From: Candidatus Bathyarchaeia archaeon
GTDB taxonomy: Archaea; Thermoproteota; Bathyarchaeia; Bathyarchaeales; DTEX01
NCBI GenBank assembly: GCA_038882715.1
Contig: JAVZNR010000003.1
Location: 1-64,000 of the forward strand
DNA length: 64,000 nucleotides
Direction: 5' to 3'
In this document: in pieces, positions 8,724-17,822 of the stretch
Numbering within the stretch: the first letter of the stretch is position 1
How the letters are laid out: the number at the start of each line of letters is the position of its first letter
Position numbers and translations under genes: made by a program
Notes under the pieces: model-generated
What the model saw: the letters and a program-made list of their open reading frames with translations, nothing else
What the model was told of the DNA's origin: nothing
Database searches by the model: none

Positions 8724-9632
8724 ATGCCGAACGTGGACATGATCGCGGTGGCGTGCTCCGAGGGCGTAAACATTTATTGTCCTAAAAGCGGTAGATTTTC
8801 ATTCTTTAACAGCCCATACTTTCCGCACCGCAACTGTACTGGCGTAGATATTTACCCAAACCTTGAATTCGGGGAAAACGCGCCGTCACCGGTCTCCGGC
8901 GAGGTTGTAGCCATAAAGGAGGTTGACTACTTTGAGGATAGAGGTTTCGGGTGCTCCAAAGTAGACTACTTAGTCATACTGAGAAGCCTAGAGAATAAAG
9001 AACGATTCATAAAGATACTTCACGTTAAGCCCTCAGTTGACATTGGCGATGAAGTGGCTGTAGGCGGGCGGATAGGAGCCCTAATAAGGTCGGGGTTCTT
9101 TGATTTCTGGACAGATCCACACATTCACGTGGAGGTTAGGCAGCCAAACGACCCTATCCGTGCGAGGGGCGGATATAGGGTTAAAAGGCTAATTGAGATA
9201 AGCGAAGAGTGCGGAGATGCGCTAAGCCAGAGTCAAATAGAGGGCGTCGTTATAGAGTCTAGGCGCGAGTACTCTTTAATCGCCTTGGGCAGCGATGTTG
9301 AACGCGGCGTACCGGTTAGCGTAGGCGAAAAAATTGGACTCGTAGATGGAGGCATACCGCACTATGGTTTCTTTGGGGTTCATGTGGACTTTACCCCGAA
9401 GCTCGGGGAGGAGGTGAAATTTTTAGGTGTGACTTTGGGTTCAGTAAAATCGGTTTTCAACGGCATGTGTTTAGCCGAGTGCTCCAACGTGTCATTCAGC
9501 CTTAACGGTAGACCGGTTAGATTATCGCTTTACCTGTTCCCGTCATCAAAACCGGTGATGAAAATTGTTCCGCAGAAGCCCGGCGACTTGTCCCTCAAGA
9601 GATTTGAGAGGGTTGAGCTGAGCGTGGGATAA
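8724..9632 (+). CDS. M23-like (lysostaphin/duplicated hybrid motif) protein
   Basis: 302 residues. Residues 30-165 resemble the M23 metallopeptidase fold: H35...D42 (FPHRNCTGVD), a beta region with SPVSGEVVAI typical of the duplicated hybrid motif, and the HxH pair H133/H135 in PHIHVEVR. Residues 170-300 are a second all-beta region not recognised. There is no signal peptide, unusual for an M23 peptidase, and archaea lack murein, so a different substrate or a non-enzymatic carrier role is possible. It starts at ATG 8724, divergent from the RraA operon. Confidence 0.65.
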   Translation: MPNVDMIAVACSEGVNIYCPKSGRFSFFNSPYFPHRNCTGVDIYPNLEFGENAPSPVSGEVVAIKEVDYFEDRGFGCSKVDYLVILRSLENKERFIKILHVKPSVDIGDEVAVGGRIGALIRSGFFDFWTDPHIHVEVRQPNDPIRARGGYRVKRLIEISEECGDALSQSQIEGVVIESRREYSLIALGSDVERGVPVSVGEKIGLVDGGIPHYGFFGVHVDFTPKLGEEVKFLGVTLGSVKSVFNGMCLAECSNVSFSLNGRPVRLSLYLFPSSKPVMKIVPQKPGDLSLKRFERVELSVG

Positions 9633-9708
9633 ACGGTTTAAGAACGAAACCCTTTTAAGAGTTAAGTAGGAACCATTATTGAGGTTAAAGTTTCTGCGGG
9701 GGTTCGCG

Positions 9709-10044
9709 TTGAAGCCGGTAATTAGGCGTGAGAGCGAGGTGCCTTTCAGCTCCGGCACACCTTTCCCAACAAAAATACTCTTATCTAAACTTGATACGGC
9801 TACAGCCAGCGTTAGGCTGAGCATGCTGGGTAGAGGCGATAAAATCGGCATACACAGCCACGAGGAGAATGATCAGATAGAGTATTGCATTAAGGGTAAA
9901 GCCATAATGTTCATTGAGGGTTTAGGTGAAAAAGAAATAAGCGAGGGAACATTCACATACGTGCCTAAAGGCGTAAAGCACAGTTTAATTGAAGTCATTG
10001 AGCCTATAACGATCCTAACGGTCTTCGTACCACCGCTCTTCTAA
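9709..10044 (+). CDS. Small cupin-domain protein
   Basis: A single cupin domain of about 111 residues. Motif 1 HSHEENDQIEYCIKG provides the H-x-H...E metal ligands, and motif 2 TYVPKGVKHSL provides the last histidine. Such single-domain cupins bind a metal and serve as isomerases, dioxygenases or sugar-binding regulators; the role here is unknown. TTG 9709 lies after GCGGGGGTTCGCG, a better Shine-Dalgarno context than the more distal TTG at 9679, which would add ten residues. Confidence 0.82.
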   Translation: MKPVIRRESEVPFSSGTPFPTKILLSKLDTATASVRLSMLGRGDKIGIHSHEENDQIEYCIKGKAIMFIEGLGEKEISEGTFTYVPKGVKHSLIEVIEPITILTVFVPPLF

Positions 10045-10064
10045 CAACGCCTACTAAAGAAAAC

Positions 10065-10286
10065 TTAGGATTTGGCGGTTGAGGCTTTTTCTCTACCGGC
10101 TCTCTCTTCCTGCCCATAGTAGGCTGTCCACTTCAGTTTACGGGGGTCGCGGCCCAAATATAGATGGTTCTTTCTACATTTGCTTGAGCAGAACCATAGT
10201 ATGGTGCCATCATTATTAACGTACATTATTCCTGTTCCGGGGCTGAACTCGTGTCCGCAGAACGAGCATCTTCTGGGTCTAGGCAT
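10065..10286 (-). CDS. rpl24e: Large ribosomal subunit protein L24e
   Basis: 73 residues. The treble-clef zinc finger is complete: CSFCG at the N-terminus and CSSKC further on, followed by the typical [12 protein letters not shown]. It binds 23S rRNA. It is third in the archaeal L7Ae-S28e-L24e operon; the ndk and infB genes that often follow in other archaea are absent here, since the next gene is the convergent cupin. Confidence 0.96.
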   Translation of the reverse strand: MPRPRRCSFCGHEFSPGTGIMYVNNDGTILWFCSSKCRKNHLYLGRDPRKLKWTAYYGQEERAGREKASTAKS

Positions 10287-10317
10287 CGCTCCTTCAACCT
10301 TCCCTAAAGGTGGAAGA

Positions 10318-10563
10318 TCACTTTATTTTTCTAGCCTCCCTCTCGGTCTCCCTCAGCATTAATATGTCGCCTAACCTAACAGGCCCCTTAACGTTCCTCG
10401 TAATTATCCTGCCTTTATCGGGCCCATCAAGTATGCGGACTCTAACCTGCTCTATTTCGCCGGTTACGCCGGTGCGGCCAATTATCTGTATTACTTCAGC
10501 TGGCGTCGGGGCTTCTTCTCCGGCTTCCTCGGCTTCTTCCCGCCTTGCCGCCTTACGACTCAA
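10318..10563 (-). CDS. rps28e: Small ribosomal subunit protein S28e
   Basis: 81 residues with the S28e OB fold: [23 protein letters not shown] and the C-terminal [10 protein letters not shown] signature. The first 20 residues are an acidic extension ([12 protein letters not shown]) longer than in many archaea. A TTG start follows AGGGGAGG at the end of the L7Ae gene, 5 bp away, indicating one transcript with L7Ae. Confidence 0.96.
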   Translation of the reverse strand: MSRKAARREEAEEAGEEAPTPAEVIQIIGRTGVTGEIEQVRVRILDGPDKGRIITRNVKGPVRLGDILMLRETEREARKIK

Positions 10564-10568
10564 TAGGT

Positions 10569-10943
10569 TTAGCCTCCCCTAATCTTTTGGACTCGGCTCA
10601 CAATCTCTTTAATGAGATCGCTTGCCTCGCCGGGCTCAATCACGCATACTGATGCTGCCGCAACCTCTATTCCGGCGGCTGAACCGAGCTTAGCTTTGCT
10701 TGGAACGTACACGTAGGGTATCTTTCGCTCATCGCATAGCAGCGGCAGGTGGGCTACGACCTCAGGTGGATCAACGTCTTCAGCTATGACGACGAGCTTC
10801 GCCAATCCCCTTTCAACGGCCTTCGTTGTCTCGTTTGTCCCCCTCTTAACTTTACCGGTCCTGCTGGATATTTGCACGGCTTCGTAAACCGCGTTCACTA
10901 GCTCGCTTGGAACATCAAACTTAACGTAGAATGGTTTCGGCAT
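10569..10943 (-). CDS. rpl7ae: Ribosomal protein L7Ae
   Basis: 124 residues. The kink-turn binding segment [13 protein letters not shown] and the [18 protein letters not shown] core are diagnostic. In archaea L7Ae serves the large ribosomal subunit, box C/D and H/ACA guide RNPs and RNase P. It is the first gene of the S28e-L24e operon. The ATG start is preceded by GAGGTT and a TATA element. Confidence 0.97.
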   Translation of the reverse strand: MPKPFYVKFDVPSELVNAVYEAVQISSRTGKVKRGTNETTKAVERGLAKLVVIAEDVDPPEVVAHLPLLCDERKIPYVYVPSKAKLGSAAGIEVAAASVCVIEPGEASDLIKEIVSRVQKIRGG

Positions 10944-10980
10944 ATATATTCAACCTCATCAACTTAACTTTCGGTTTCAT

Positions 10981-10992
10981 ATATTTTAAACC
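10981..10992 (-). promoter_or_regulatory. TATA element of the L7Ae operon
   Basis: The minus strand reads GGTTTAAAATAT, about 42 bp upstream of the L7Ae ATG. A start site near 10960 would leave a short leader containing the GAGGTT Shine-Dalgarno at 10952-10957. Confidence 0.5.
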
Positions 10993-11059
10993 TAAAAACT
11001 ATAAGTTTCTCCCTATATATGTTGCGGTTAAACTTTAATAGGAGAATGCTTATAACAGC

Positions 11060-11089
11060 GTTTTTCCGCGCTGAAGAAGCGGAGAAAAC
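11060..11089 (-). terminator. Hairpin terminator after the LarA gene
   Basis: GTTTTTCCGC and GCGGAGAAAAC form a stem of about ten pairs with one bulge around a nine-base loop. It begins at the LarA stop codon and lies before the L7Ae promoter, so it could end the LarA transcript. Confidence 0.4.
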
Positions 11090-12369
11090 TAATCTTCAAC
11101 AGACGGTATAATGTATGGCCCCTCAGGTATAGCGATTATCTTCGCATCGCTTCCAGCAATCCTATACGCCTCCTCAATAGCCTCTTCAGGGCTTGAGGAG
11201 GGGATCATATGCATCTCCTCAATCACGCTATGCTTAATGTTCCTTGTTACAAGGATGATCCTCGCATTCTTCAGTATTTTCGCCAGTATCTGCGCCTCCC
11301 ACTGATCCTTGATCGGCTCCTCGCGCCTTATCCTCTCTAAAACCTCGTCCGGCGTTTTAGATTCAGCCATAAGCCTATAGAACTCTTCGTGCCCTCTACC
11401 TACGCCATCAACACATTCAGCGAACATCACTATGACTCCGCCCCTCCTAACAACCAGCTCCCCGGTCGCCATACCCTTAACAGCCTGATATAAATCTCTG
11501 TCAAGAGGATAGCCTCCATTACTAGTCACAACAATATCCGCTTTCAGGGGCGCCTTTACTCTAACATATTTGTCTAGGAAACGTACGCCCTCCCTATGAG
11601 CCTTAAACACGTCGCCTGCAAAAGCCCCCACAACCCTATGCCTCTTATCAATAACAACATTGACAACATACATTTGTCTCCGAGTTATCTTCACAGCTTC
11701 AACCATATCCTCATGTATAGGGTTGCCTTCAAGAACGCCGTAGCGTGCAAGCGGATGCATTATCATCTTAAAACCATGGTTGTTGAAGATTGCTTCCTTG
11801 CTGGCCACGCCGGGCAGTATCGCTTTTCTCCCGCCACTATAGCCGGCGAAAAAGTGGGGTTCGATGAGCCCCGTGAGTATTATGAGGTCTGAGTCAATTA
11901 AGTGGCGGTTAACAGACAGCCTTGTTCCGAAAGATGTTTCACCAACATAAACAAGCTCGCTTTCGCTCTCGGCGTCATGGTCTATAACGTCTATATCCCC
12001 AATAATGTTTCCGCCGAGAAATTCTAGAGTTAGATCTCTCGGAGCCGGCTTATGAAGCCCATAAGCCACCAGAACCTTCATCTCCCTGTCTTTCACACCG
12101 GCGCTTTTAAGGGCTTCAATTATCGGTGGGAGAAGAACCCTGTTCGGCGTAGCCCTCGTGTAATCGCTTACGACAATGCATACGCTACGCTTACCTAGAG
12201 ATAATTCTGCTAATCGGCCGCATCCTATGGGATTACTTAACGCGTCTTGGACAACTTTGACCTCATCGATCTTGCGGTCGAAATCCCTAGACCATAAAAT
12301 AGATATGACCCTCTCATCCGGCAGATCTAGATCAACTAGGGTTTTCCCATATGGTATAGAAACTATCAT
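11089..12369 (-). CDS. larA: LarA-type nickel-pincer racemase (lactate racemase family)
   Basis: 426 residues, the usual LarA length. Residues aligning with the Lactobacillus plantarum enzyme are all present with a constant offset of two: H106 (GLHKP), H172 (EPHFF), K182 (SGGRK) and H198 (FNNHG). Lysine binds the nickel-pincer nucleotide cofactor and the histidines act as acid/base and metal ligand. It therefore probably racemises or epimerises a 2-hydroxyacid, though family substrates vary. The cofactor genes larB, larC and larE are not in the window. It lies 47 bp before the CMK-like gene's end, same strand. Confidence 0.9.
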   Translation of the reverse strand: MIVSIPYGKTLVDLDLPDERVISILWSRDFDRKIDEVKVVQDALSNPIGCGRLAELSLGKRSVCIVVSDYTRATPNRVLLPPIIEALKSAGVKDREMKVLVAYGLHKPAPRDLTLEFLGGNIIGDIDVIDHDAESESELVYVGETSFGTRLSVNRHLIDSDLIILTGLIEPHFFAGYSGGRKAILPGVASKEAIFNNHGFKMIMHPLARYGVLEGNPIHEDMVEAVKITRRQMYVVNVVIDKRHRVVGAFAGDVFKAHREGVRFLDKYVRVKAPLKADIVVTSNGGYPLDRDLYQAVKGMATGELVVRRGGVIVMFAECVDGVGRGHEEFYRLMAESKTPDEVLERIRREEPIKDQWEAQILAKILKNARIILVTRNIKHSVIEEMHMIPSSSPEEAIEEAYRIAGSDAKIIAIPEGPYIIPSVED

Positions 12370-12416
12370 TGTGGGGAACTACCTGCGTCAATTAGATTGT
12401 TTGGGCGCATATGCTT

Positions 12417-12938
12417 TTAAGATGATCGCATCGCCGACAAGCTCTTAATGACGTCGGCGATAATGTCAGCTACTTTAGCAAAAGTCTTCGCGTTTGTCCT
12501 TATCGAGAAGTCGAAGTCCTCTGAGGAGACCTCATCCTTATTAAAGAACCTTTTAACAATGACGTTTCGATCCCTATCGCTTCTCTCAACGTCTTCACGC
12601 GCCTCATCTAAGGGTATCCCGCGTCTGCTGGCTACGTGTCTAATTCTCTCCTCTAAGGAGGCGTTTAAGAAGATTTTTATTATATCTTTTCTGTCAAGTA
12701 GGAAGAAGGCGGATCTCCCCTCAATTATTATGTTGTCTCTCTGCTGCAATATCTCCTCAAGCTTATTTTTTATTATGAGATCTATGTCAACCTCTCCGGA
12801 TCTGCTCAACGTTTCAAAATCTTTTATCATTGTAAGTATCCTGCTCGTGTTTAAAACATCGAGCCCAAACTTTCCGGCAAGTATCTCAGCAACCTCAGTA
12901 CACCCTGAACCTAAATAACCGCATATAGCTATCTTCAT
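12417..12938 (-). CDS. Cytidylate kinase-like P-loop kinase
   Basis: 173 residues of the NMP-kinase P-loop fold. The Walker A loop is GYLGSGCTE (residues 7-15); the usual lysine is replaced, as in archaeal CMP kinases that have GSGTT. The NIIIEGRSAFFLL segment and LEERIRHVASRRG lid with arginines are family-typical. Phosphorylation of CMP/dCMP is plausible, but other small-molecule kinase roles are possible. It stands between GluRS and LarA on the same strand with gaps of 80 and 47 bp. Confidence 0.72.
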   Translation of the reverse strand: MKIAICGYLGSGCTEVAEILAGKFGLDVLNTSRILTMIKDFETLSRSGEVDIDLIIKNKLEEILQQRDNIIIEGRSAFFLLDRKDIIKIFLNASLEERIRHVASRRGIPLDEAREDVERSDRDRNVIVKRFFNKDEVSSEDFDFSIRTNAKTFAKVADIIADVIKSLSAMRSS

Positions 12939-13018
12939 CGCTTAAACCCTCTCATGAAAGGTTGAGATACGTCAAAAATATACTGGTGAGAAAGCGTTAA
13001 TAAGCTTTAATCTTGAGT

Positions 13019-14782
13019 CTATTTGTGGGCGAAGAAGACTGTTATCTTTTCACCCACGCTGTCAACTCTAACAAAGCCGAAACGCTCAAATTGAACAATC
13101 TTATCCACTGAAACAGCCCTAAAAGACTCCTCAACAAGACCGCTCACTATGGAGTTGTCGGGCATGAAAACATGGCATGGTATTCCGCTCCCCTCCGGAA
13201 GCCAATGGATTAGCGGTGCGCCAACCTTCTTAGCGTCGTAATACGACTCGCTGTGAAACGACGCATCTATGCGGTCTTTGCCAACATGCTCTATCTTCAC
13301 GTTAAAGAGCTCCATTAAGCGCACAACATCGCCAGCCTTCATCTTCTCAGCGTCTTGGCCGGACACCAGAAAGCTGAAGGCTCCTTCAAAAGGCTTTATG
13401 CTGAAGGCCCTATAGCCTCTCTCGGGGCGATCTGGATGTAATAGTATATGCGCCGTAAACTCTTTCGTGACACCTTTAACCAGCAGCTTAACCGGATCCC
13501 ATACGAAGAAATATCTGTCAGCTATCGGATCAATTATCTTCCTGTTGTAGGCGTATAAATTGTCCCAGCTTATAGTTATGTCAGCCGGCCTAGGCCCTAT
13601 ATCAATTATGAGTCTCTTTATGGCTTCAGGCGTTATCCCCCTGCGCTTAAGCGCCAGAAAAGTCGCCAGCCTCGGATCATCCCAACCCGTATAAAGCCCC
13701 TCCTTAACGCCCTTAACTATCTTTGACTTGCTTAGTGAGGCGCCCTCAATTTTAAGTCTCCCGTAATGTATTGCCTCAGGGTAAGCCCAGCCGAAATACT
13801 TGTACAGATATTTCTGCCTCTCCTGGTTTGTTAAATGCTCTTTCCCGCGTATAATGTGGGTTATCCCCATTAAGTGGTCGTCTATCCCGCACGCAAAATT
13901 GTATAGGGGCCAGACGCGGTACTTTGATCCAACCCTCGGATGGGGATGCTTCCTCGTATCTATTATCCTGAAGGCCGGCCAATCCCTGACAGCGGGGTTT
14001 GGGTGGCTTAAATCAGTTTTTATGCGCATAACCGCTTCGCCCTCAGCGTACGCTCCGCTCAACATGCGCTCCCATCGGCGCAGGTTCTCCTCCGGTGTTA
14101 GGCCTCTGCATGCGCAGGGTTTGCCGGCCACAACCATGCTGTGGAAATCCTCCGGCTTACATGTGCATATGTACGCGTAGCCGTCTCTAAGCAGCTTTTC
14201 CGCGTGCTCGTAGTAGATCTCTATCCTATCGCTTTGAATATACTCCTCGTCTGGAACGCAGCCCAGCCACTCTAAATCCTTCCTGATCAGATCCATGAAC
14301 TGCAGCGAGGATCTCTTAAGCCTCGGATCGGTGTCCTCGAATCTCAGTATGAAGCGCCCATTATACATGCGCGCGTACTCGTGGCAAAGTACTATCGCTC
14401 TAGCTGAACCAAGATGGAGAACGCAGTCTGGGTTAGGCGCAAACCGCGTTACAACACGCCCATACTTCTCAACGTTCGGCAGTGGCGGAAGAGTTTTCTC
14501 CGCGGTTTTCTCACGCATACGCTCTGCCGCTAAGGCTTCAGGCCATAGAGCCTCCAGCGTTCTCTTCTGTTCTTCAAGGGACATGCTGTTAACTTCCTGA
14601 ACTACGCTGTCCACTATGGCCAGAATCTCCTTAGCCATGCTTCTGAGCTCGGGCTTTTCACCGAGCAGCTTGCCCACAACAGGTTTGCTCTGCGCTTTTC
14701 CGCCATAAGAGACAGCGTTCAGTAAGGCTAGTTTCCTTATAGTTTCCTTAATAGAGCTTAGATCTATCCTCTGGGCGCTCAA
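13019..14782 (-). CDS. gltX: Glutamyl-tRNA synthetase, archaeal type
   Basis: 587 residues. It charges tRNA-Glu (and usually tRNA-Gln for later amidation in archaea). The class I signatures are seen as CVLHLGS near residue 123 (HIGH) and SLSKSK near residue 350 (KMSKS). The beta-barrel anticodon-binding C-terminal half, as in GlnRS, and the N-terminal archaeal extension (1-95) mark it as the archaeal/eukaryotic type. It is the last gene of the leftward superoperon, 33 bp after the prenyl synthase. Confidence 0.97.
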   Translation of the reverse strand: MSAQRIDLSSIKETIRKLALLNAVSYGGKAQSKPVVGKLLGEKPELRSMAKEILAIVDSVVQEVNSMSLEEQKRTLEALWPEALAAERMREKTAEKTLPPLPNVEKYGRVVTRFAPNPDCVLHLGSARAIVLCHEYARMYNGRFILRFEDTDPRLKRSSLQFMDLIRKDLEWLGCVPDEEYIQSDRIEIYYEHAEKLLRDGYAYICTCKPEDFHSMVVAGKPCACRGLTPEENLRRWERMLSGAYAEGEAVMRIKTDLSHPNPAVRDWPAFRIIDTRKHPHPRVGSKYRVWPLYNFACGIDDHLMGITHIIRGKEHLTNQERQKYLYKYFGWAYPEAIHYGRLKIEGASLSKSKIVKGVKEGLYTGWDDPRLATFLALKRRGITPEAIKRLIIDIGPRPADITISWDNLYAYNRKIIDPIADRYFFVWDPVKLLVKGVTKEFTAHILLHPDRPERGYRAFSIKPFEGAFSFLVSGQDAEKMKAGDVVRLMELFNVKIEHVGKDRIDASFHSESYYDAKKVGAPLIHWLPEGSGIPCHVFMPDNSIVSGLVEESFRAVSVDKIVQFERFGFVRVDSVGEKITVFFAHK

Positions 14783-14815
14783 GGCAGACAGCTCCCCGAT
14801 AGGGCTTCATCTGAA

Positions 14816-15898
14816 CTAAATTTTTCTTTGGATAAGATACTCTGCGAGCATCTTAATCTTTTTCTTTGCTTCAGACTCGGGTAGAAGATTCTCTACGGCT
14901 TTCCAGCTGTCCTCAACTATCTTTGACGCAACCTGCTTAGCGTATTCGACTGCACCATACTTCTTGATTATCTCGATGGCTTTCTTCTTTAAGGCTTCGT
15001 CCCGCGTGTGCATGCCAAGTATTCTCAGCAGCTCCTCCCTATCATTTTTGTCGGCTTTCCTTAGGGCGTGAAGCACCATCAGCGTTATTTTCCCCTCAGT
15101 TATATCCATGCCTAAGCCGCCTTTCCCCTTAGCGAACTCTTCACCGACAATGTCTAAGATGTCGTCTTGGATCTGGAATGATACTCCTATGGACTCTGCG
15201 AAAAACCCGATCTTCTCTGCGGTCTCTTCGCTTGCACCGGCTAAAACAGCGGCCATCTTAGCGGCCATCCTAGCTAGGGTGCCAGTCTTATAGGCGCACA
15301 TCTGCAGATAATGCTCTTCAGTCAGGTTCTCCGCCTGAACTAAACCCCTATGCCAAGCTATGTCGATCGCCTGACCAAGGCTTAGGTTAGCCATCTCATG
15401 CACATATATCTGATATAGTTTTCTAGCCTTTTCAGCCGGTATTTTATCGCCCTTCTCGCTTAGAACTATTAGGGGCAGGAAGTACATGGCTTGCGAGAGG
15501 TTTATGGCGACGTCTAATCCGAAAATCCTGTATGTGCATGGCTTACCCCTCCTCATTTCAGACGAGTCCTCGATGTCGTCCGCTATAAGCGTGCCGTTAT
15601 GGATAACCTCCGGTATTATTGCGAAGTCTAAAGCATCCTCCATGTCGCTTCCGCCTAAAGCCTCATATATCAGCAGGAAGAGGGCGGGGCGCCAGCGTTT
15701 ACCGCCCCTGTCAAGGAAATCCCATAGGGGCGCGCTCACAGCCTTATTTAACGCTTCGAAGTCCAGCCGATATCTTGGCGGAATAACCTTAAAGATCAAC
15801 GTTTCCCCGGAGAGCGTTCGCGGCAGATATTTTTCAATACGCTCGTTTATGATCTTGGCTTTCTCTTCAAGTAAAGCCTCTACGTCTATTTGAGCCAT
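14816..15898 (-). CDS. idsA: Geranylgeranyl/polyprenyl diphosphate synthase
   Basis: 360 residues, all-helical trans-prenyltransferase. The first aspartate-rich motif is DDIED near residue 107 followed by RRGKPC, and the second is QDDILD near residue 245. It condenses IPP with allylic diphosphates, probably to C20 for archaeal ether lipids; chain length cannot be fixed by eye. It follows IDI2 after only 6 bp and precedes GluRS, a conserved archaeal order. Confidence 0.95.
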   Translation of the reverse strand: MAQIDVEALLEEKAKIINERIEKYLPRTLSGETLIFKVIPPRYRLDFEALNKAVSAPLWDFLDRGGKRWRPALFLLIYEALGGSDMEDALDFAIIPEVIHNGTLIADDIEDSSEMRRGKPCTYRIFGLDVAINLSQAMYFLPLIVLSEKGDKIPAEKARKLYQIYVHEMANLSLGQAIDIAWHRGLVQAENLTEEHYLQMCAYKTGTLARMAAKMAAVLAGASEETAEKIGFFAESIGVSFQIQDDILDIVGEEFAKGKGGLGMDITEGKITLMVLHALRKADKNDREELLRILGMHTRDEALKKKAIEIIKKYGAVEYAKQVASKIVEDSWKAVENLLPESEAKKKIKMLAEYLIQRKI

Positions 15899-15904
15899 AT
15901 TCTT

Positions 15905-17053
15905 CTAAATCCTCCTCCTAGCGTAAACATCGGGGTCAAATCCTCTCGCCTTAAGCCATTCGGCTGTCCTCCCCAATATTATTAGGGGCGTCCTCTTCAA
16001 CTTTTCTATTGAGTCCGCGCCCACCAGAAACATTATGCTCCTCAACTGGATGATCAGCGTGTTTAAGGCGCTTCTCGTCTCCTCGTATCCTCTGTAAGCG
16101 GGAGCAAGGATTGGCTTAGCGATCCCTGCCAGCGAAGCCCCTAGGGCTATGGATTTAGCCACATCCATCCCGGATCTTATTCCGCCGGACGCTATAACCG
16201 GCAGTTTTACGGTCTGCGTAACTTCAACTAGGCTTACGACCGTCGGTATGCCCCAGTCCCAAAGCATCAATCCGAGATCGCGGCTAAGTGGAGAACCCTG
16301 CTCAACAGCCCTATAATATTCGACGGCAGCCCAGCTTGTTCCACCAGCCCCAGCGACATCTATGCAGGCTACGCCAGCCTCCTCAAGCATCTTAGCGACC
16401 TCGGCCGATATGCCTCCGCCAGTCTCCTTAACTATTACGGGCACATCTAGGCTACCGGCGAGCACCCTTATCCTATCTATTATTCCAGCGTAAACTTTCT
16501 CGCCCTCCGGCTGAACAACCTCTTGGAGGGGGTTCAAGTGCACTGCTAGGGCGTCAGCCTCAATCATCTCGACGGCGCGCCTTATCTTGGAAATATTGTT
16601 CTCGGCTGCGAGCTGGGGGGCGCCTATGTTGGAGACTATGAAGGCTGTGGGAGCCTTCTCCCTAACAATCCTATATGTTCGCTCTAGGCTGGGGTCTTCA
16701 AGCGCCGCCCTCTGGCTTCCAACGCCCATGCCTAAACCCAGATCCTCAACAGCCCTAGCTATTGCAGCGTTTATCTCTATGGATCTCTCTGTTCCACCGG
16801 TCATACCCTCAACTATTATTGGGGCTGAAAAATTATGGTTTAGGAAAACTGTTTCGGTTCTCACGTCGTCTAGGTTTACCTCTGGAAGAGCCCTATGTAT
16901 TAGGAAAACGTCCTCAAACCCAGCCGTTATGCTTTTTGCCTCAACATCCCGTTCAAGGCATATCCTTAAGTGATCCTCCTTCCTACTCGTTATCTTGTTT
17001 ACGCCCCTCTTTCCTTCATCTCTTAATGATCCTTGTTCCAATAACCTCTTCAC
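15905..17053 (-). CDS. fni: Type 2 isopentenyl-diphosphate isomerase
   Basis: 382 residues of the FMN-dependent IPP/DMAPP isomerase. ITSRKEDHLRI, MTGGTERSIEINAAIA, GVGSQRAAL, HLNPLQE and the phosphate-binding SGGIRSGMD region are all diagnostic. It converts IPP to DMAPP to start prenyl chains. The first 18 residues overlap the isopentenyl phosphate kinase gene by 38 bp; GTG 17053 and TTG 17041 are the only near starts, and no start lies at the usual family position closer to ITSRKEDH. Confidence 0.96.
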   Translation of the reverse strand: MKRLLEQGSLRDEGKRGVNKITSRKEDHLRICLERDVEAKSITAGFEDVFLIHRALPEVNLDDVRTETVFLNHNFSAPIIVEGMTGGTERSIEINAAIARAVEDLGLGMGVGSQRAALEDPSLERTYRIVREKAPTAFIVSNIGAPQLAAENNISKIRRAVEMIEADALAVHLNPLQEVVQPEGEKVYAGIIDRIRVLAGSLDVPVIVKETGGGISAEVAKMLEEAGVACIDVAGAGGTSWAAVEYYRAVEQGSPLSRDLGLMLWDWGIPTVVSLVEVTQTVKLPVIASGGIRSGMDVAKSIALGASLAGIAKPILAPAYRGYEETRSALNTLIIQLRSIMFLVGADSIEKLKRTPLIILGRTAEWLKARGFDPDVYARRRI

Positions 17054-17822
17054 CCTTCAAGGCTCTATAAACGTTACTAGGCTTTAAAGCATTTATAATG
17101 AGCACCTCGACGCCGACAGATGCCGGAGCCATCAATTCAGAGAGCTTCCCCATCATTCCACCCGTCACATCAATGAATCTTGAGCCGCCAACCCTGCCCA
17201 CTAAGCTCTCTAAGTCGTCGACGGTTATCTCCGCGATCAGCCGCGCGTTGGAATCCGCCTTCGGATCAGCCGTATATAGGCCGTCAACGTCGACACCGAC
17301 AATTATTCTCTTCGCGCTCAACTCAACGGCCAGCCTAGATACTATTTGGTCGCCTGAGAGTATTGCGAAGCCAGCGTCACGGTCGAAGACAGCGTCGCCG
17401 TATAGGACTGGGATGAAGCCTAGCTTAACAGCGTTTTCCAGCGCATCCATGTAAAGGCTATGGATTCTGCCGCTCCTAGTAACTATGAATGATGATGGCG
17501 CTAAGCTGAACGCTGGAAGCCCTTTATTGAGCAGGGCTTCGACAACCAGAGCGTTCAGCGAGATCATAGCGTTATGCGTTTTAGAGAAACCTATCATTTG
17601 GATCGGCTCCTTAAGGCCGCTGGGAATCTTGTATTCGGCTGCCAGCGGATGCCCGAAGCTGCCTCCCCCATGAACTACTATCAGCCGTGAAGGCTGCGCC
17701 TCCAGCGCCTCAGATATCTCCTCGGCAAGCCGCTCTATCGCGTTCATGTTTGGGGTTAACGCTTTATCCTTAAACGTTATAACCGACCCGCCCAGCTTAA
17801 GTATCGTCAGATTACTGCTCAA
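17016..17822 (-). CDS. ipk: Isopentenyl phosphate kinase
   Basis: 268 residues of the amino-acid-kinase fold. LKLGGSVIT is the nucleotide/phosphate-binding start, and GGGSFGHP contains the catalytic H58 specific to isopentenyl phosphate kinases. It makes IPP from isopentenyl phosphate, the last kinase step of the modified archaeal mevalonate route. It overlaps mevalonate kinase by 11 bp and IDI2 by 38 bp, so the genes are translationally coupled. Confidence 0.96.
   Translation of the reverse strand: MSSNLTILKLGGSVITFKDKALTPNMNAIERLAEEISEALEAQPSRLIVVHGGGSFGHPLAAEYKIPSGLKEPIQMIGFSKTHNAMISLNALVVEALLNKGLPAFSLAPSSFIVTRSGRIHSLYMDALENAVKLGFIPVLYGDAVFDRDAGFAILSGDQIVSRLAVELSAKRIIVGVDVDGLYTADPKADSNARLIAEITVDDLESLVGRVGGSRFIDVTGGMMGKLSELMAPASVGVEVLIINALKPSNVYRALKGEEVIGTRIIKR

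Noticed and set aside
12448-12918. Long plus-strand frame opposite the CMK-like gene
   Set aside because: It is the antisense of the kinase, with Ser-rich low-complexity composition and no family; a shadow frame.
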